A stretch of DNA of 64,000 nucleotides from positions 81,385,001-81,449,000 of the forward strand of contig JAJNNQ010000075.1 of the NCBI GenBank assembly GCA_027886175.1. The letters are read 5' to 3'. Made by a program: the position numbers and the translations under genes. The stretch comes from Phylloscopus collybita. Taxonomy: Eukaryota; Chordata; Aves; Passeriformes; Phylloscopidae. How positions within the stretch are numbered: position 1 is the stretch's first letter; the number at the start of each line of letters is the position of its first letter. A model generated the notes under the pieces. It was given only the letters and a program-made list of their open reading frames with translations, did not search any database and was not told the origin of the DNA. Shown in pieces: positions 46,382 through 57,925 of this stretch.

Positions 46382-47670
46382 ATAACTGGACTGGCACCAC
46401 CTGCAGCTGACACCCTCGGTGTGCACACAGCAGGGAGCTCAGGGCGAGAAATGATTCATTTGCCTGGCGCTAGGTGAAATTACCAGTTTGGTTCTGAGCC
46501 AGCTTGGAAATCTCTGCATTGTGCTCCATGATCCACAGAGATACGTCTGCACTTCTCTAACGCATGATCAAGCTGGTACCATTCATTATATTCATTAATA
46601 TTGCCAAGTTGCATACTCTCCGATGAGTCCCTCAACTCAGCTGCCTCCTAATTTTACCCAATTTAACTTGTTTGGCAGAAATTTTACTTGCCCATTATCT
46701 ATGCAGTTATTTATATCTTTTCCTGAAAGATTTGAGGAAATGCTTTTCAGTCATTTCCAAGAAAAAAAAGCTAATGAGAAAATACATTATCCTCTTCATG
46801 ACAATCCTTTCCTTGGAATTCTCTCCTGAAACTGAGCATTAGGCAAAGACCAGAAATTTGTCTCGGGAGAAAAAGGAATAAATCAGGGTTGTGCCTGTAT
46901 GAAAATTAGTCCAAATGTAGCCAAGTTAAAAGCCTTTGAATAATTGGTGTTAGTGCATATCTATGATAGGCTGCTTTGATTTTAGCAGCTGAATTCCCCA
47001 AAGAATCTTCACAGGATATGCTGGAGATATTCACAACGCCTGTGCTTGAAGGAAGCATTGCCTGTTCTACTAAGCAGAGAACAAGGGAGTGTGTTCAAGC
47101 CAAGGGTCATAGGTGTGGTTTTCCTCTGTAATGACTTCTTTGATTCAGATATACAGGATTGTCTTTCCTGTGCTGTTGGTGCCCCTACTGTTGGCACCCA
47201 AGCAGCCTCGGGAATACAGCTGCCCTATCAGGAGATGTGCAAAAAGGGAGAGAAAGGAGACAGATCTGACACAGAGTTGGTACAGGATGCAAGGGGATAC
47301 AGAAGTGAAGAAAGGTACCAGGAAAAGATTAAATAGGGGAAGGACTTTATGGTGAGTAGCACCTAACTGCATATGGTATTGCCATATTCATTTTATAAAC
47401 ATAGAACTGATATAAATGCTTATCCCACATATAGAAAGTTTAAATCCTGGAATTTCTTCCTGTTTGAAAAACATAGGTTTCATTTACATAAATAGTATCA
47501 TTTTGTGTATGAATTGTCCCAAATTTATCTAAAAACGACTAAACAACAGAAAAGACAATAAAACATACACAGATGTAATTTTCATTATCTGAGGCCTTCC
47601 TAAAACACATGCAGGTCATCAGCAGAGTTGAAAGCTTTCCTGCCAGCACACAGATTTTGCCACTGAGCTA
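46382..47670. other. Unique non-coding DNA
   Basis: No gene was recognised. Overlapping open frames of 80-96 codons at 47046-47372 on both strands are featureless. Confidence 0.45.
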
Positions 47671-48363
47671 ATGGAGCGGCTGCTTGCATTAATAGATTGC
47701 TGTCCCCCTTGCGGGCACAGGCTGAAGGGGGATGCAACACCTCATTCTGGCAGATGGTTCCAGGCAGAGCAGCAATATTCAAGGATCAAGATATCTGCTC
47801 AGATCTCTTCTCTTCTGAGCTACCTGGCTCTGAAAGGGAGTGTGCCCATGCAGCTCAGACACATCTACTACTGCTTAGAAGCTTGGGGGTTTTTCCTCAT
47901 TAAACCAATCCACATAAGCCTGATCTTGCCTCTTCCTTGCCCTTGGCTGCTAGGCCAGCCATGTACTCGACTGGGTTCTCATGCCCCTTTTAACCTGCTT
48001 GCCCACAAAGTCTTCACCTCAGTGGATGTACAGCCTCTGATTTCTAGACCCAGAGCTCTGTTGCGCTTCCTGTGCCATGTCCAGCCCCCCCATTCCCAGT
48101 CTATTCACTGTTCTTCATCACCCAGCACCACATGTTCTCTTCATGAGGCCTCTCAACTCTATCTCCCTTGTCTTGATCTTGTAAATCACCTGTTTCCTTC
48201 ACCCTCTCAGTTACATCTGTCCTCCCTTCTGTCTCAACTTATCTCAGCCCCACCAGATCTCTGTCCTACCCTCCCAACCTGTGCAGATTTGTCTTACTCC
48301 CACATGCCCAGGCCTTGTTCACTCTCTCCAGCCATCACTCCTTGTAGCAAGAACGGATTTTAA
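47671..48363 (+). other. Longest open frame (230 codons), no recognised family
   Basis: It is open from ATG at 47671 to a stop ending at 48363. The C-terminal half is rich in Ser, Pro, Leu and His because the DNA from about 48000 to 48350 is pyrimidine-rich and poor in purine-starting stop codons. I see no domain, signal peptide, clear transmembrane pattern or splice context. One open frame of this length is unremarkable in 64 kb when composition is skewed. I regard it as probably non-coding and list it only because it is the best single-exon candidate. Confidence 0.12.
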
Positions 48364-48946
48364 TGTCCTGCCATAAAGATGGTGATGTCATGCCTGACAC
48401 AAAGGCTAAAATACCCTGAGGGAATTTCAGAGCTTGGAAACTTTGGGCCTCCTAAAACTGCTTTAGCACAGTCTAAACAAAAGGTTTCTAGCAAGTTCCT
48501 TTCTCCAAAAGAGTATTTTCAAAGCCATTTCAATGTTACAAAAATTTGGCCTCTTGTTAAAAGACAATAAACAGAAATCATTACAATGTTCAGTCACTGT
48601 TGCTAAATGACAGACATGGGACAGGGCTGGTCAACCCTAAAATCAACTAATGTCATCAAACACACATTCACTAAAAGCAACTGCAAATAGAGTTCTAGAG
48701 TGTAAGATAGACTGTACTGAAGTCAATATGAAAAAACAAGCAACTAGTCTTTCAATTTAAATGCCCTTTGAATTTCCTAGGTCAAGGAGCTTGAAGTCCA
48801 GGCATTTATGTAGGGCTAATCCATTCAGTGAACTGCAATAGTTATTTATTTGGTGTGATTCATGTAATTCATGTAATTTAGCTGACCAGCCATCATTTAG
48901 CACCATCATAAAACTGCAAATAGTTGTATATTAAAAATATCAGCAA
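48364..48946. other. Unique non-coding DNA
   Basis: Nothing was recognised apart from a short tandem ATTCATGTA x2 at about 48858-48876. Confidence 0.5.
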
Positions 48947-49018
48947 CAACCAACCAACCAACCAACCAACCAAACCAAACCAAACCAAACCAAACAAACA
49001 AACAAACAAACAAACAAA

Positions 49019-49066
<48 letters not shown>

Positions 49067-49071
49067 AAACC
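48947..49071. repeat. Compound microsatellite (CAAC)n(CAAAC)n(CAAA)n(A)32(GAAAA)n
   Basis: Units change in order along the tract: CAAC, then CAAAC, then CAAA, then 32 A at 49020-49051, then GAAAA repeats to about 49071. The ordered change suggests stepwise mutation and expansion from one side. It produces hydrophobic or lysine-rich artefact frames on the two strands. Confidence 0.95.
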
Positions 49072-49239
49072 CCTGCCTTTCAAGGGCTGAATGTAAAACT
49101 GCAGCTGGAAAATTATAATCTTGCAACAAAAAAATCTTTTCACAAAAGAAAAAAAGAATCACTAAATATGCAACTTCTTACAAATGAGTTACTCAGATCC
49201 ATTATTAATTGGACTAACTTTGGCTACTTAGTGGTTTTG
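49072..49239. other. Unique non-coding DNA
   Basis: Short spacer. Nothing recognised. Confidence 0.5.
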
Positions 49240-49385
49240 ATTGCTTTTGATATTGTTTATTTTATGATGTTTTAATTATTGTTGTTTATTTATTACCCTA
49301 ATTGCATTTTAATTGTCTTTGGAGCAGCACCCTGACTGTCTTGGCAGGGAGTCACTAAATAAATAAAAGCATTATTATTATAAAC
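49240..49385 (+). mobile_element. Possible ancient non-LTR element 3' tail
   Basis: An ATTGTTTATTTTA-like and ATTTTAATTGTCTTTGG stretch is followed by GGGAGTCACTAAATAAATAAA and ATTATTATTATAA. The pattern of a TTTTAATTGT block, a short GC-containing core and an AAATAAATAAA/ATTATTATT end recalls the 3' tails of old reptilian SINE/LINE elements. Identity cannot be judged by eye. Confidence 0.3.
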
Positions 49386-49469
49386 ATAATTGATGGTAAT
49401 AGTTTTTCACTGTTATTGTTAGCAATGCATAAAGAAAAAAAAATACATATATATATGGTCTGTAAGAGA

Positions 49470-49658
49470 GAAACAGTAATCAGAACCTCAAGGTTATATA
49501 TCTAACTCTGCCACTGATTATATCTGTGACTTTGAAAAGTCACTTAGACTCCCTCTTATCTCAATTTATTCATCTGTGAAAGGATTATCATAACACTGTC
49601 GAATCTCCCAGGATTAGCGTAAGAATTAGCTAATGTCTTTAAAGCATTTTGATCTCCT
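49470..49658 (+). mobile_element. MIR-type (CORE) SINE, plus strand
   Basis: The characteristic MIR order is clear: AACTCTGCCACTGATTATATCT, then TGTGACTTTGAAAAGTCACTTAG, then CTCAATTTATTCATCTGTGAAA. A GGATTATCATAACA segment, CCAGGATTAG and TAATGTCTTTAAAGCATTTT follow. These correspond in sequence and spacing to the tRNA-related end, CORE and 3' part of the mammalian MIR consensus. The copy lacks an identifiable A box, so it is 5' truncated or decayed. MIR elements are old enough to predate the bird-mammal split, so recognising one at this length is unusual. Confidence 0.72.
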
Positions 49659-49970
49659 CAAATGAAAAGTGAAAAAAAAACTTTAATCTTTAGATTATTA
49701 ATGCTAGAACAGAAAAAGTGGTATAATCTACTAAACTGGAAAGTTACTCTAGTATTAATATTTTAATCTATAATTGGTGCATTTATATTGTCCATACACT
49801 TAAAAAAATAAATCATTTACTACTAACTACTAGTAATAAAGGCAAGAATGCATTCCAGAAAGAAAACAAAAATGGCTTCCAAAGTTTCCAAGCTGAGAAA
49901 AAAAGGGGGAAGCAGTGCTTTGAACATGGAATGTTTTCTCCTCCCTATTTCTACATCCAGACCCTTTTCT

Positions 49971-49992
49971 AAAAAAAAAAAAAAAAAAAAAA
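49971..49992. repeat. Poly-A run (22 A)
   Basis: Twenty-two consecutive A. No retroelement body was recognised upstream. Confidence 0.93.
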
Positions 49993-52900
49993 GTCAATGC
50001 TGCACACTATAATTCAGAGAACAAATCCAAGCTTTAAAATCAGAGTCACTCAGAAACTTATAAGAAAAGAAAACTTTAACAAGTTGCCCAGAAGAGGGAG
50101 ATTTAAAGAATTTATTGATTTTTTTAAAGTTTCAAATATTTGGATTTCCTTTAAACTTAGTAATATTGTTCTAGGCTCTGAATGATTATGCTGGACTTTC
50201 ACTGAATTAACTGGTTTGGGGTTTTTTTTCAAGTAGCTTGTCAGAAACTGCTGCAATTAGTGAAAGTAGAAGAAAGAAATTCTTGACTACAGTAGCCTAC
50301 CCACTTGCCAGGTCTCAAGACTGAGGTGACCCATCTATCCTTCTTTCTCCATATTCCCACCCAAATTCTTACATGCCTTTAAAATGTTGTAACTAACAGA
50401 ATTATGCAGAAATGCAGTAAAATCTCAAACAACATATAGTCACTTTTGCTATGAAAAGTTTGCTTGACCTCACCAAGACTCATTTTCCTTCTCACTATAG
50501 AGGGCTATACCTTAAGATGTGATTTGTCTGTGAGAGGTTCTTTTGGTCAGAAAATGCTGACCTGTCTTTCACAGCTGCATGGTTTGAGTTATCCTCCCCA
50601 CAACAATCTTTGCCATTCCATGCTTCACTTGCGCACATCAATACTGATGCCTGTTGACAGTCAAATCCCTGTTCATACTCCTATTAATTAAAAATTTATA
50701 CAGCTGATAATTTGTTAACACTGAGAATATTGCAGCTATTATTAATGATATTTGGCTTCCCATCCTTTTCTCCCTCCAGTGCTATTTGCAATGTTATTGA
50801 TGACTGCAACAGGACATCATCGAAACACTTACCAAATGAAACTCTGTTTTTTACTAGACTGTCTTACTTGTGGCAAAAAAAAAAAAAAGAAAAAATTACC
50901 TAAAATCTGTAAAGAATAAATTCATACTTAGAGTGTGAACAAGAAATTAATACTTTACACATATAGCATCTCCAGTGCAAGGATTTAATGTTATTTATGC
51001 TTGATGTTGGGACACCTGCATTTGGCAGATATCACAATCACAATCGATTTTGTACAGTGAGCTTAGTCACTGTAAGATCATGACAAAATTTTTAGAGAGA
51101 GCTCAAAATACCTCAAGTGAGCCAGATAAGCCTTATATGCCAGAAGTGCCAAGCCCTAAGTATCAGTCAGGGTCAATCAAAACTTCACTACTGAAGAACC
51201 TCTGAAAGTCAGACCCCAGATTACTTGAGCTGGGCATTCAAAAACCCAGAGACCCAAAATCGATGACAGGTTTCAGCAACGTGCCTGAGGTAATGGAGCA
51301 AAACCCTGGCAGAGCTAGGAGTGTATCCCAGTTCTCTGCTGCTCAAATTCCTGCTGTAGCAACTGTGGCATCTTCTCTCCTAAGAAAAGCCATTCTTGAT
51401 GTGTTGAGCTTGTCCACCAAATCCAGTGTCAGAGCACTCTGCACACACAGGCAGAGGGATCTCACCTCACCTGATCCCTGCATTTGACTCCTATTAATTT
51501 TCAACAGTAGCTTAAGTGTGTTAGAATTCAGGGCCAGCCAAAGGATGTGCTACATGCAGCTGCCCAGGGTAGCATGATCACCTTGGTTTCTGTCAGCATC
51601 CTTCCTGGACAGCATCCATGGACCCCTGGTTTACCTCTCATTGCAAGATGAATTGGAAAACTCAGTTCTCCAAGATCCTGCAATCACAGCATCCACATCA
51701 GTTTTCTTAATGCTTTCATGATAAGAGTACACATATTTTCCAGTCACTAGACAGTGTGTAACCACATTTATTTTGAAATCTATGAACTGTTGAAACTTCA
51801 CACCCTCAATAAATGGGCCTCCCTATCACATAATCAACTCCTTTACCAAACCCTCCTTCCATCTCAGTTGTTTACCTGAGTCTGCCCAAGTCCCTTCTCA
51901 GTCCATAGAAACCTAAAGAGTTTTGCAGGGCAAGTTAAAGAATAAATTTGCAGTACATCGACCTCCTTTCTCCACGTTCTTAAACTTATGATTAATGCAT
52001 TGTGTTTTATACTTTCTTTTCTTTCATAGAAGGATGAAATACCTTAGGTTACTTTACCATTACCATGGCACAAGGGTATACATGCAAAAATGTTACCATG
52101 GAGCTGCTGAAACACTGCGAATTCACAGCTTCACTTCCTCTGTAGAAACTTATTTGGGTGTCCCTACCCACAGCTTATTTGCACAAGTTCTCAGAGAGAC
52201 CTGAGTCTGGCACCGAGAGAATCAAACCTCCCTGCTTATTATGGTGAATGGGAGTTGCATATGTTGGAGTCTGTGGGGCTCTTCTTGCCTGTGAATAGCT
52301 GCCATTAACATTTATGGGGGGTATGCAGATTGAGGAAAGAAGAGAATAGGCACCCACTGAGAAGAGAGCAGACTCCAGCAATTCTATTCTTATCGCATTG
52401 TGCGCTTTAGTCTTCACTAATCTCAGCAAAGTATCCTCATGCAAGTCTTCTGAAATGTTTTTTTTTTCTTTTTATCTCCATGGAAATTGTATTTTTTTTT
52501 TTAATAAGAAAGGTGATGAACGGTTAGCTTATGCTCCAGTAAATCCACAGAGTGAAATTATCTCATTTAAATATCTATTCAAGTCTCAAAACAAATATCA
52601 AAGTTCAGACTTTGCAGATTAATTCTTTGCCAGAATAAGTAGGAACTTTCCTTTATACCTGTTCAGGCTACTTTGGGGTCTGCTTATTCCCTCATATATA
52701 CACCTGTGTTCTCTTGTAAACATTTTAACCTGTCAAACAAAGGTCTCTTCCTTTGTCCTAGGGCCAAGAGACTTTCACAATATGAGCTGTTCCTCAAAAC
52801 CTCTGCAGCACTACAGCCAACAGCAGTTTCACCACAGGGAGGATAAGCACAGGCTAGGCTGTGACAGGATTTTTACCCTTGCCTACTCTGAGCAAGATTA

Positions 52901-55773
52901 AAATGCCAGCAGCTAGTCCCAGTTAGCTCCTCTAACTGTTGTTATTACCAAGAGAGGTGAATCAGTGCTGTGCAAAAGCTGGGAAATCTAATGAAAAATG
53001 TTAGTGCCAGCAGAAGCACAGAGGCTTAACTGAAGTGCTGATAGAGAATACTTTGGACAGCAAGAACTGACAGTTGCGTACAGAGAGAAAAAGCCTTCAG
53101 AGCTTGCCTTTTCTTCTTCAAAAGCATGCATGAAAATTTTCATTTAGCTAAGATTTAAATTAAGGTTTTGATTTTTAAAAGTTTTACAGTGCTTTCTAGT
53201 CTGCAACCAAGGAACGTTGGTGTGACTACATCAATATCAAATGAAAAAGCAAATAGTTTCTTCTCTCTACTTCACACCCACAAATGATGAAAAAACCCCC
53301 GCCTGAACTAGAACAGACTTTTCCCCTTTAATTCAGAAATCCCATGTTCCTTTCCTATAATACCAACTATCAAATGGAAAAACATTTAGTGTCTCCTCAG
53401 ATCTAGCTGACATTTGAATTATTAAAAACTTGGGAAACAAGTAAATGTGCAAGATTACTGTCTACTAGAAATCAGTCAGCGTCCTATGAGGTTACACCAG
53501 AAAGTCTCAGCATCACAGAACAAGTAGTGATTGATGTAGGGCAAAGCTTGGACTTCAGCCACCCTTCTTGAATAATCTTCCCCCAAAATAAGTAACTGAA
53601 GATGAGGTCCAGGAGCTTCCTGAAAGAGACAGAGATCCAAGCTGGCAGGATAATATCAGTTTCTCATTTGTCTGGTCCTTAGAAGAAGCCTTCAGGAGAA
53701 GATGCAGGAGAGCATTCCCTGCCAAACAGCCTCATAGAGAATATTTTGAGCAACGAATTGCAACTGAAACACACACAGTTTGTTTAGGTGGTTTATTTAA
53801 TGAGGAGACATCCAAGCACACAGAAGTGCATGTGATGATGCGGGTGCTGCAAGGTATTGTGGATTAAGTTAACTACACTTGTGCTATTGGGTCATTAAAT
53901 CTTACACACTCTTCAGAGATCTTTCCTGCCTACCAGTCAGTGCTACAGAACTGAGAATGAAAAGCTCTTGCGGCACAGCACTACCCTGCTCGGCAGAACA
54001 GGTGATGATGCCTAAAGCTATGACTGAGCAAAACAGAACCAAGTCTTGGAAGGAACATTTGGTACAGTCTCCTCATTAGCAATATTTAATCTCTTGACGG
54101 AGTTGAGTGATAAATATATTTTCCTTTGTTTTAGAATGTTAATTGTATCACAAACCACAGAACTTTAGTGGTATAGGTGAAAATTTGTAACTGCTAGTTC
54201 CTTGACCTGCTGTCCCCTCTAGACGAGGAAAAGCTCACAATGGGTCTTTGTATCCAGGTAATAGGAATATTGCAACCAATTAGGGATATACTTGATCAAG
54301 CAACTTGCTCCAGCCTGTGATAAACAATGATTTTGTGTCACTGTAAGTGTTCTCTATTGTCCTGGTGTCCAGGGTCTACTGCCTGTTTCTCTTTTTATGA
54401 CTGCTGCCAATAGCTGCTGTAGGCTTGCAAACCAAACAGGCGTCCATGCCAAATGACACCACCTTTCCTCCATGTGCCTCATTTCCCTTCAAAATATAGG
54501 CTTTTTCCTCAGCCTACCACAGTCCTGGTTGATGCTTTTCTTTATGAAGTTCCCACAAGGACTGTGGGTTACTGCATCTTCTCATCTCTGTACTATGCAG
54601 TTTAGCATGCAGAGCAGCACAAAACTGGCACATTGCTGTGACTGAGAACAGCTCCAGGACCTTTTTCTCAGCAACCAAAGCCTTAACCAGTAAGTGGCAA
54701 ATAGAAGTTGCCATGCAGAAGGAAATGTAATTAGACCCAAAACAGACTGGTAACACCGACAGAGACAGATGACCTTGAGATGGATAGGTGATCAATAGAT
54801 AGATAGTCTGGTTCTTTTGTTTTTAAATCATTATTGATAGTACATCTTAAATTAATCCATCATTCTGTAAATCTTCAACTCTTTTACAACAAAAGCATTC
54901 CAGAAGTTTAATTTATCTTTTTTTTTTTCTTTTTCTTTTTTTGACCAACACATATACTAAACAGCAACTGAAAAGCAGGAAAGATCAAGTCCAGAGTAAA
55001 CTAGTTGTACTCAAACACTTGTAATTAAGCATGATAACCATTTACAGAAATACCTGGTATAGCTCCTGATTCACTCTCATATCAGAGGTTTCTTAATCAA
55101 TTTGAAACAACTAGACACTGCTACAGAAAATAAGCAAGATCACAGCATTTGCTAATGAGTCTCAAAAATGGATTTCACTGCATGAAAATCTTCATTGTCA
55201 GGAGAAAGCCTGTGTTCCCTGAATCTTTAGGGTCATTTCCATTTGCATTCAACTGGAGAAAAGTCCTTTGTTCTTTTCTTCCTTCTCACATCCTCTACAA
55301 CTCCACACTTTTTTCTCCCCTCCTCCCTCTGTGAATTGGTGTTTTATATCAATGTGCTACACTAACTGCTAAAAATACATCTGAATAAGACCCTTTGTGC
55401 TGAAGTAGCTTAAATCCACTTCAATTATTACCTAATTTCTCTATGTTGCTCTGATTACCATGAATATAAATTTGGAGATGTGTGATTTCTGGAAAATTGT
55501 ATGGCAGAAGATGCAACAGCATAACTCTGAAGCACACACCAGGGTAGTGTATTATGTTATGAATAATACCACTTAAACATTTGTAAAACATAAAGCTTTT
55601 CTGAGCTCTTCTCCTTCCCCTGAGACTTGAACTCTTGTTGAACAAGCTGTTCAAAGCTCAGCACTCTGATAAAATCCTACCCCAACAAAAGAGTGACAGT
55701 GACTTTTTTTTTCGCTATTATTATTATTAAATCACTGTTTCAGGTTGCCAGTTGCTTGGTCTTTCTGCAACCC
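49993..55773. other. Unique non-coding DNA with minor A/T runs
   Basis: No gene was recognised in this 5.8-kb stretch. Simple runs are at 50875-50888 (14 A), 52458-52467 (10 T), 52492-52502 (T) and 54918-54942 (T-rich). Open frames up to 93 codons are featureless. Confidence 0.5.
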
Positions 55774-55850
55774 AAAAAAAAAAAAAAAAAAGAAGAAGAA
55801 AAGAAGAAAAAAAAAAAAAACCACAAAAAAAACAAACCAGCAAAACCAAC
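55774..55850. repeat. Poly-A / (GAA)n tract with A/C tail
   Basis: Eighteen A at 55774-55791, GAA repeats, another A run to about 55820, then CCACAAAAAAAACAAACC. It is the same architecture as other tracts in the window. Confidence 0.92.
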
Positions 55851-57654
55851 AGGTATCCATTTGACCTACTTGTCCCTAACCCAGCAATGTTTGGAGCAAG
55901 ATTAAATCTGATGATAATGAACTTTTCTTGAAAAAGGAATTGCAAACTATGTCCCAGACCCTGCAATCAATTATTCATGTGAGCAACTTTGAACTCAGCA
56001 GGAGCACCCACAGGCACAAACCTTCTTACAGGGGAACAGTTGGCAGGATCAAGACCCACCTCAGGAGGAAGACACACAAAACAACATTTGAACCCTTTGT
56101 GACTCTTTTTATTTTATTATTTTTTCCCCTTTTTGACCTTGTTATTGTTCAATTTCATTTGCTAGTATACTTCCCACTTCCAGCTGGGAGTAGAAGTGAA
56201 GATGCCAAAATAAAAAGACAAAAACTGTTGTTGTGCTCAGCTGGAAGAAAAAGTCCTAGAAATCTCTCTCTCAAAAAAAAAAAAGGCATAGAGATTTTCA
56301 GACTAATTTTTAACTCCCCAAGGGCACCATGATAGTTCAAAGAAATTTTGTAAAATTTGTAATGGAAAGCAAAGGAGGAAAGGAAGTTACTGGTGTGCTG
56401 CAATTGTCCTATCTTGCCTCACCATAATCTTTCTTCCTCAAGACATTAACAGTCTCTACCCAGATGATGCTGCAGAGCTCACCAGATGCAGAAAGACCCA
56501 GGTCCACATGCCATGTAACCCTCTGGCCTACAACCACAAGAGAAAAGACATGCCTTATGATCCTCCTCCCAAAGCAAAGGGGTTCAAACACCCCTGGGCA
56601 GAGAAGATGTCACCCTTAGAAAAACTCTCTGCTTTAAAACAAGCACTTCTGTGTGTTTGAGCTCAACAAACTCAGAGAGTGAATGAGATGATTGGCTGTT
56701 GATACAACAAAGCTTAAAAGCATAAGAGCCACTTTTGCACACCCATATCTCTTATTCCCAGATGCAGAAATTTGGATTTAAAGAGTAAACTATTGAGTCA
56801 GAGGAATTAATGTCTCGCTATCAGGTAAAAATTGGTAAGGGGAAAAATCCAAAGAAATGAAGACTTTGTAGGACAAGATTATAAAACAAATGAGGAACAG
56901 GTAATGTTAGGATTGTTGGTGTTCCTGAGGAGTAGCAAGCATAAGACACCTCAAGCTTGAAGCCCTTGAAATAGACATTGCAATTAATGTCACAGGGGAG
57001 GAAGCAGGAGAGCACCTGTAAGCTTCTGCAAGGTGATCAATCTAGGATAACTATTACTAACATATCTAAGTGTGTGACTATATAAGAAATGCTCAGAAGA
57101 GCTGGAATGTGTGGTAAACGAGAAAGGGAAGACATGTTCCTGTACAGAGGTGTTCCAAGAGTGTTGCAAAGCAAATACACACTATTCATGGTACTAGCTA
57201 CATGTTTTTACAAGCCATGAAATGCCTCATGAAACACCTAAGTACTCTGTTCAAGCTGTGTGATAGCCACTAACAGTTTCCAGTACACAGCTCTGTCAAA
57301 ATCCTCTGCCAAACAAAATCTGTTTTTTGTGCTGCTGTTGGGTAAATAAGCAAGAGGATCCCAGCTGAGATTAGAATATAGGATATAGGTGTTTTGCATT
57401 GTGTGAGACCACAGCCAGAATACTGTCCTGTTCAAATGTCCACACTACAGGGGATGACACTAAATTGACAAAGGCCATGAGAACAGCTGCTTGGATGTTT
57501 ATATTCACTGAAACACATGCCCTATAGTGACATGTCTTAGCCTTATGACAAGGGGACACAGGTATGATTAGATCAAAAGCAGCAGAGAAGCGCCTGAATT
57601 CTCTTCATAAATGCATCTTCATTATCTAAACTTAGCAAACAAAAGCAGAAGAAA
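55851..57654. other. Unique non-coding DNA
   Basis: No gene was recognised. A 134-codon plus-strand open frame at 55928-56332 has no identifiable domain and crosses a 12-A run. The part from about 57375 may be the upstream portion of the CR1 that follows, but I could not align it well. Confidence 0.45.
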
Positions 57655-57925
57655 AATCACTGTCTGAAAGCCAGAACTAGACAAAATTCAAGCTAGCCAC
57701 AAGGCAGACCTTTTTAACAGAAGGATAATTAACTACCAGAGTGTTAGAAAATTACAGAGTGGAATCTCCATCACTGGAAGTGTTTCAGAGTAAGGGTGGG
57801 ATGTCTTTTTTTTTCTGACAAGCTCAGATGATAAGTCAATTAGGAAATTCCTGTGGCCTGCATGATTACTGAGGTCAGAAGAAGTGGCTGTGCTTCTCCT
57901 GGCTGTGCATTTTGCATGATGAATG
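57655..57925 (+). mobile_element. Old CR1 LINE 3' end (plus strand)
   Basis: In order, the segment contains CCAGAACTAGACAAAATTCAA, TTTTTAACAGAAGGATAATTAAC, a GTGGAATCTCCATCACTGGAAG block, GGTGGGATGTCTTTTTTT and TGTGGCCTGCATGATTACTGAGGTCAGA. It then decays through CTTCTCCTGGC near 57900. These blocks and their spacing match the 3' end of an older CR1 subfamily shared by birds, turtles and crocodilians. The 5' limit is uncertain. Confidence 0.75.

Noticed and set aside
48893..49162. 89-codon Phe/Val/Gly-rich minus-strand frame
   Set aside because: It is produced by the compound CAAC/CAAA/poly-A microsatellite.
54049..54080. CTTGGAAGGAACATTTGG as a possible CR1 terminus
   Set aside because: There is no continuation into CR1 sequence on either side.
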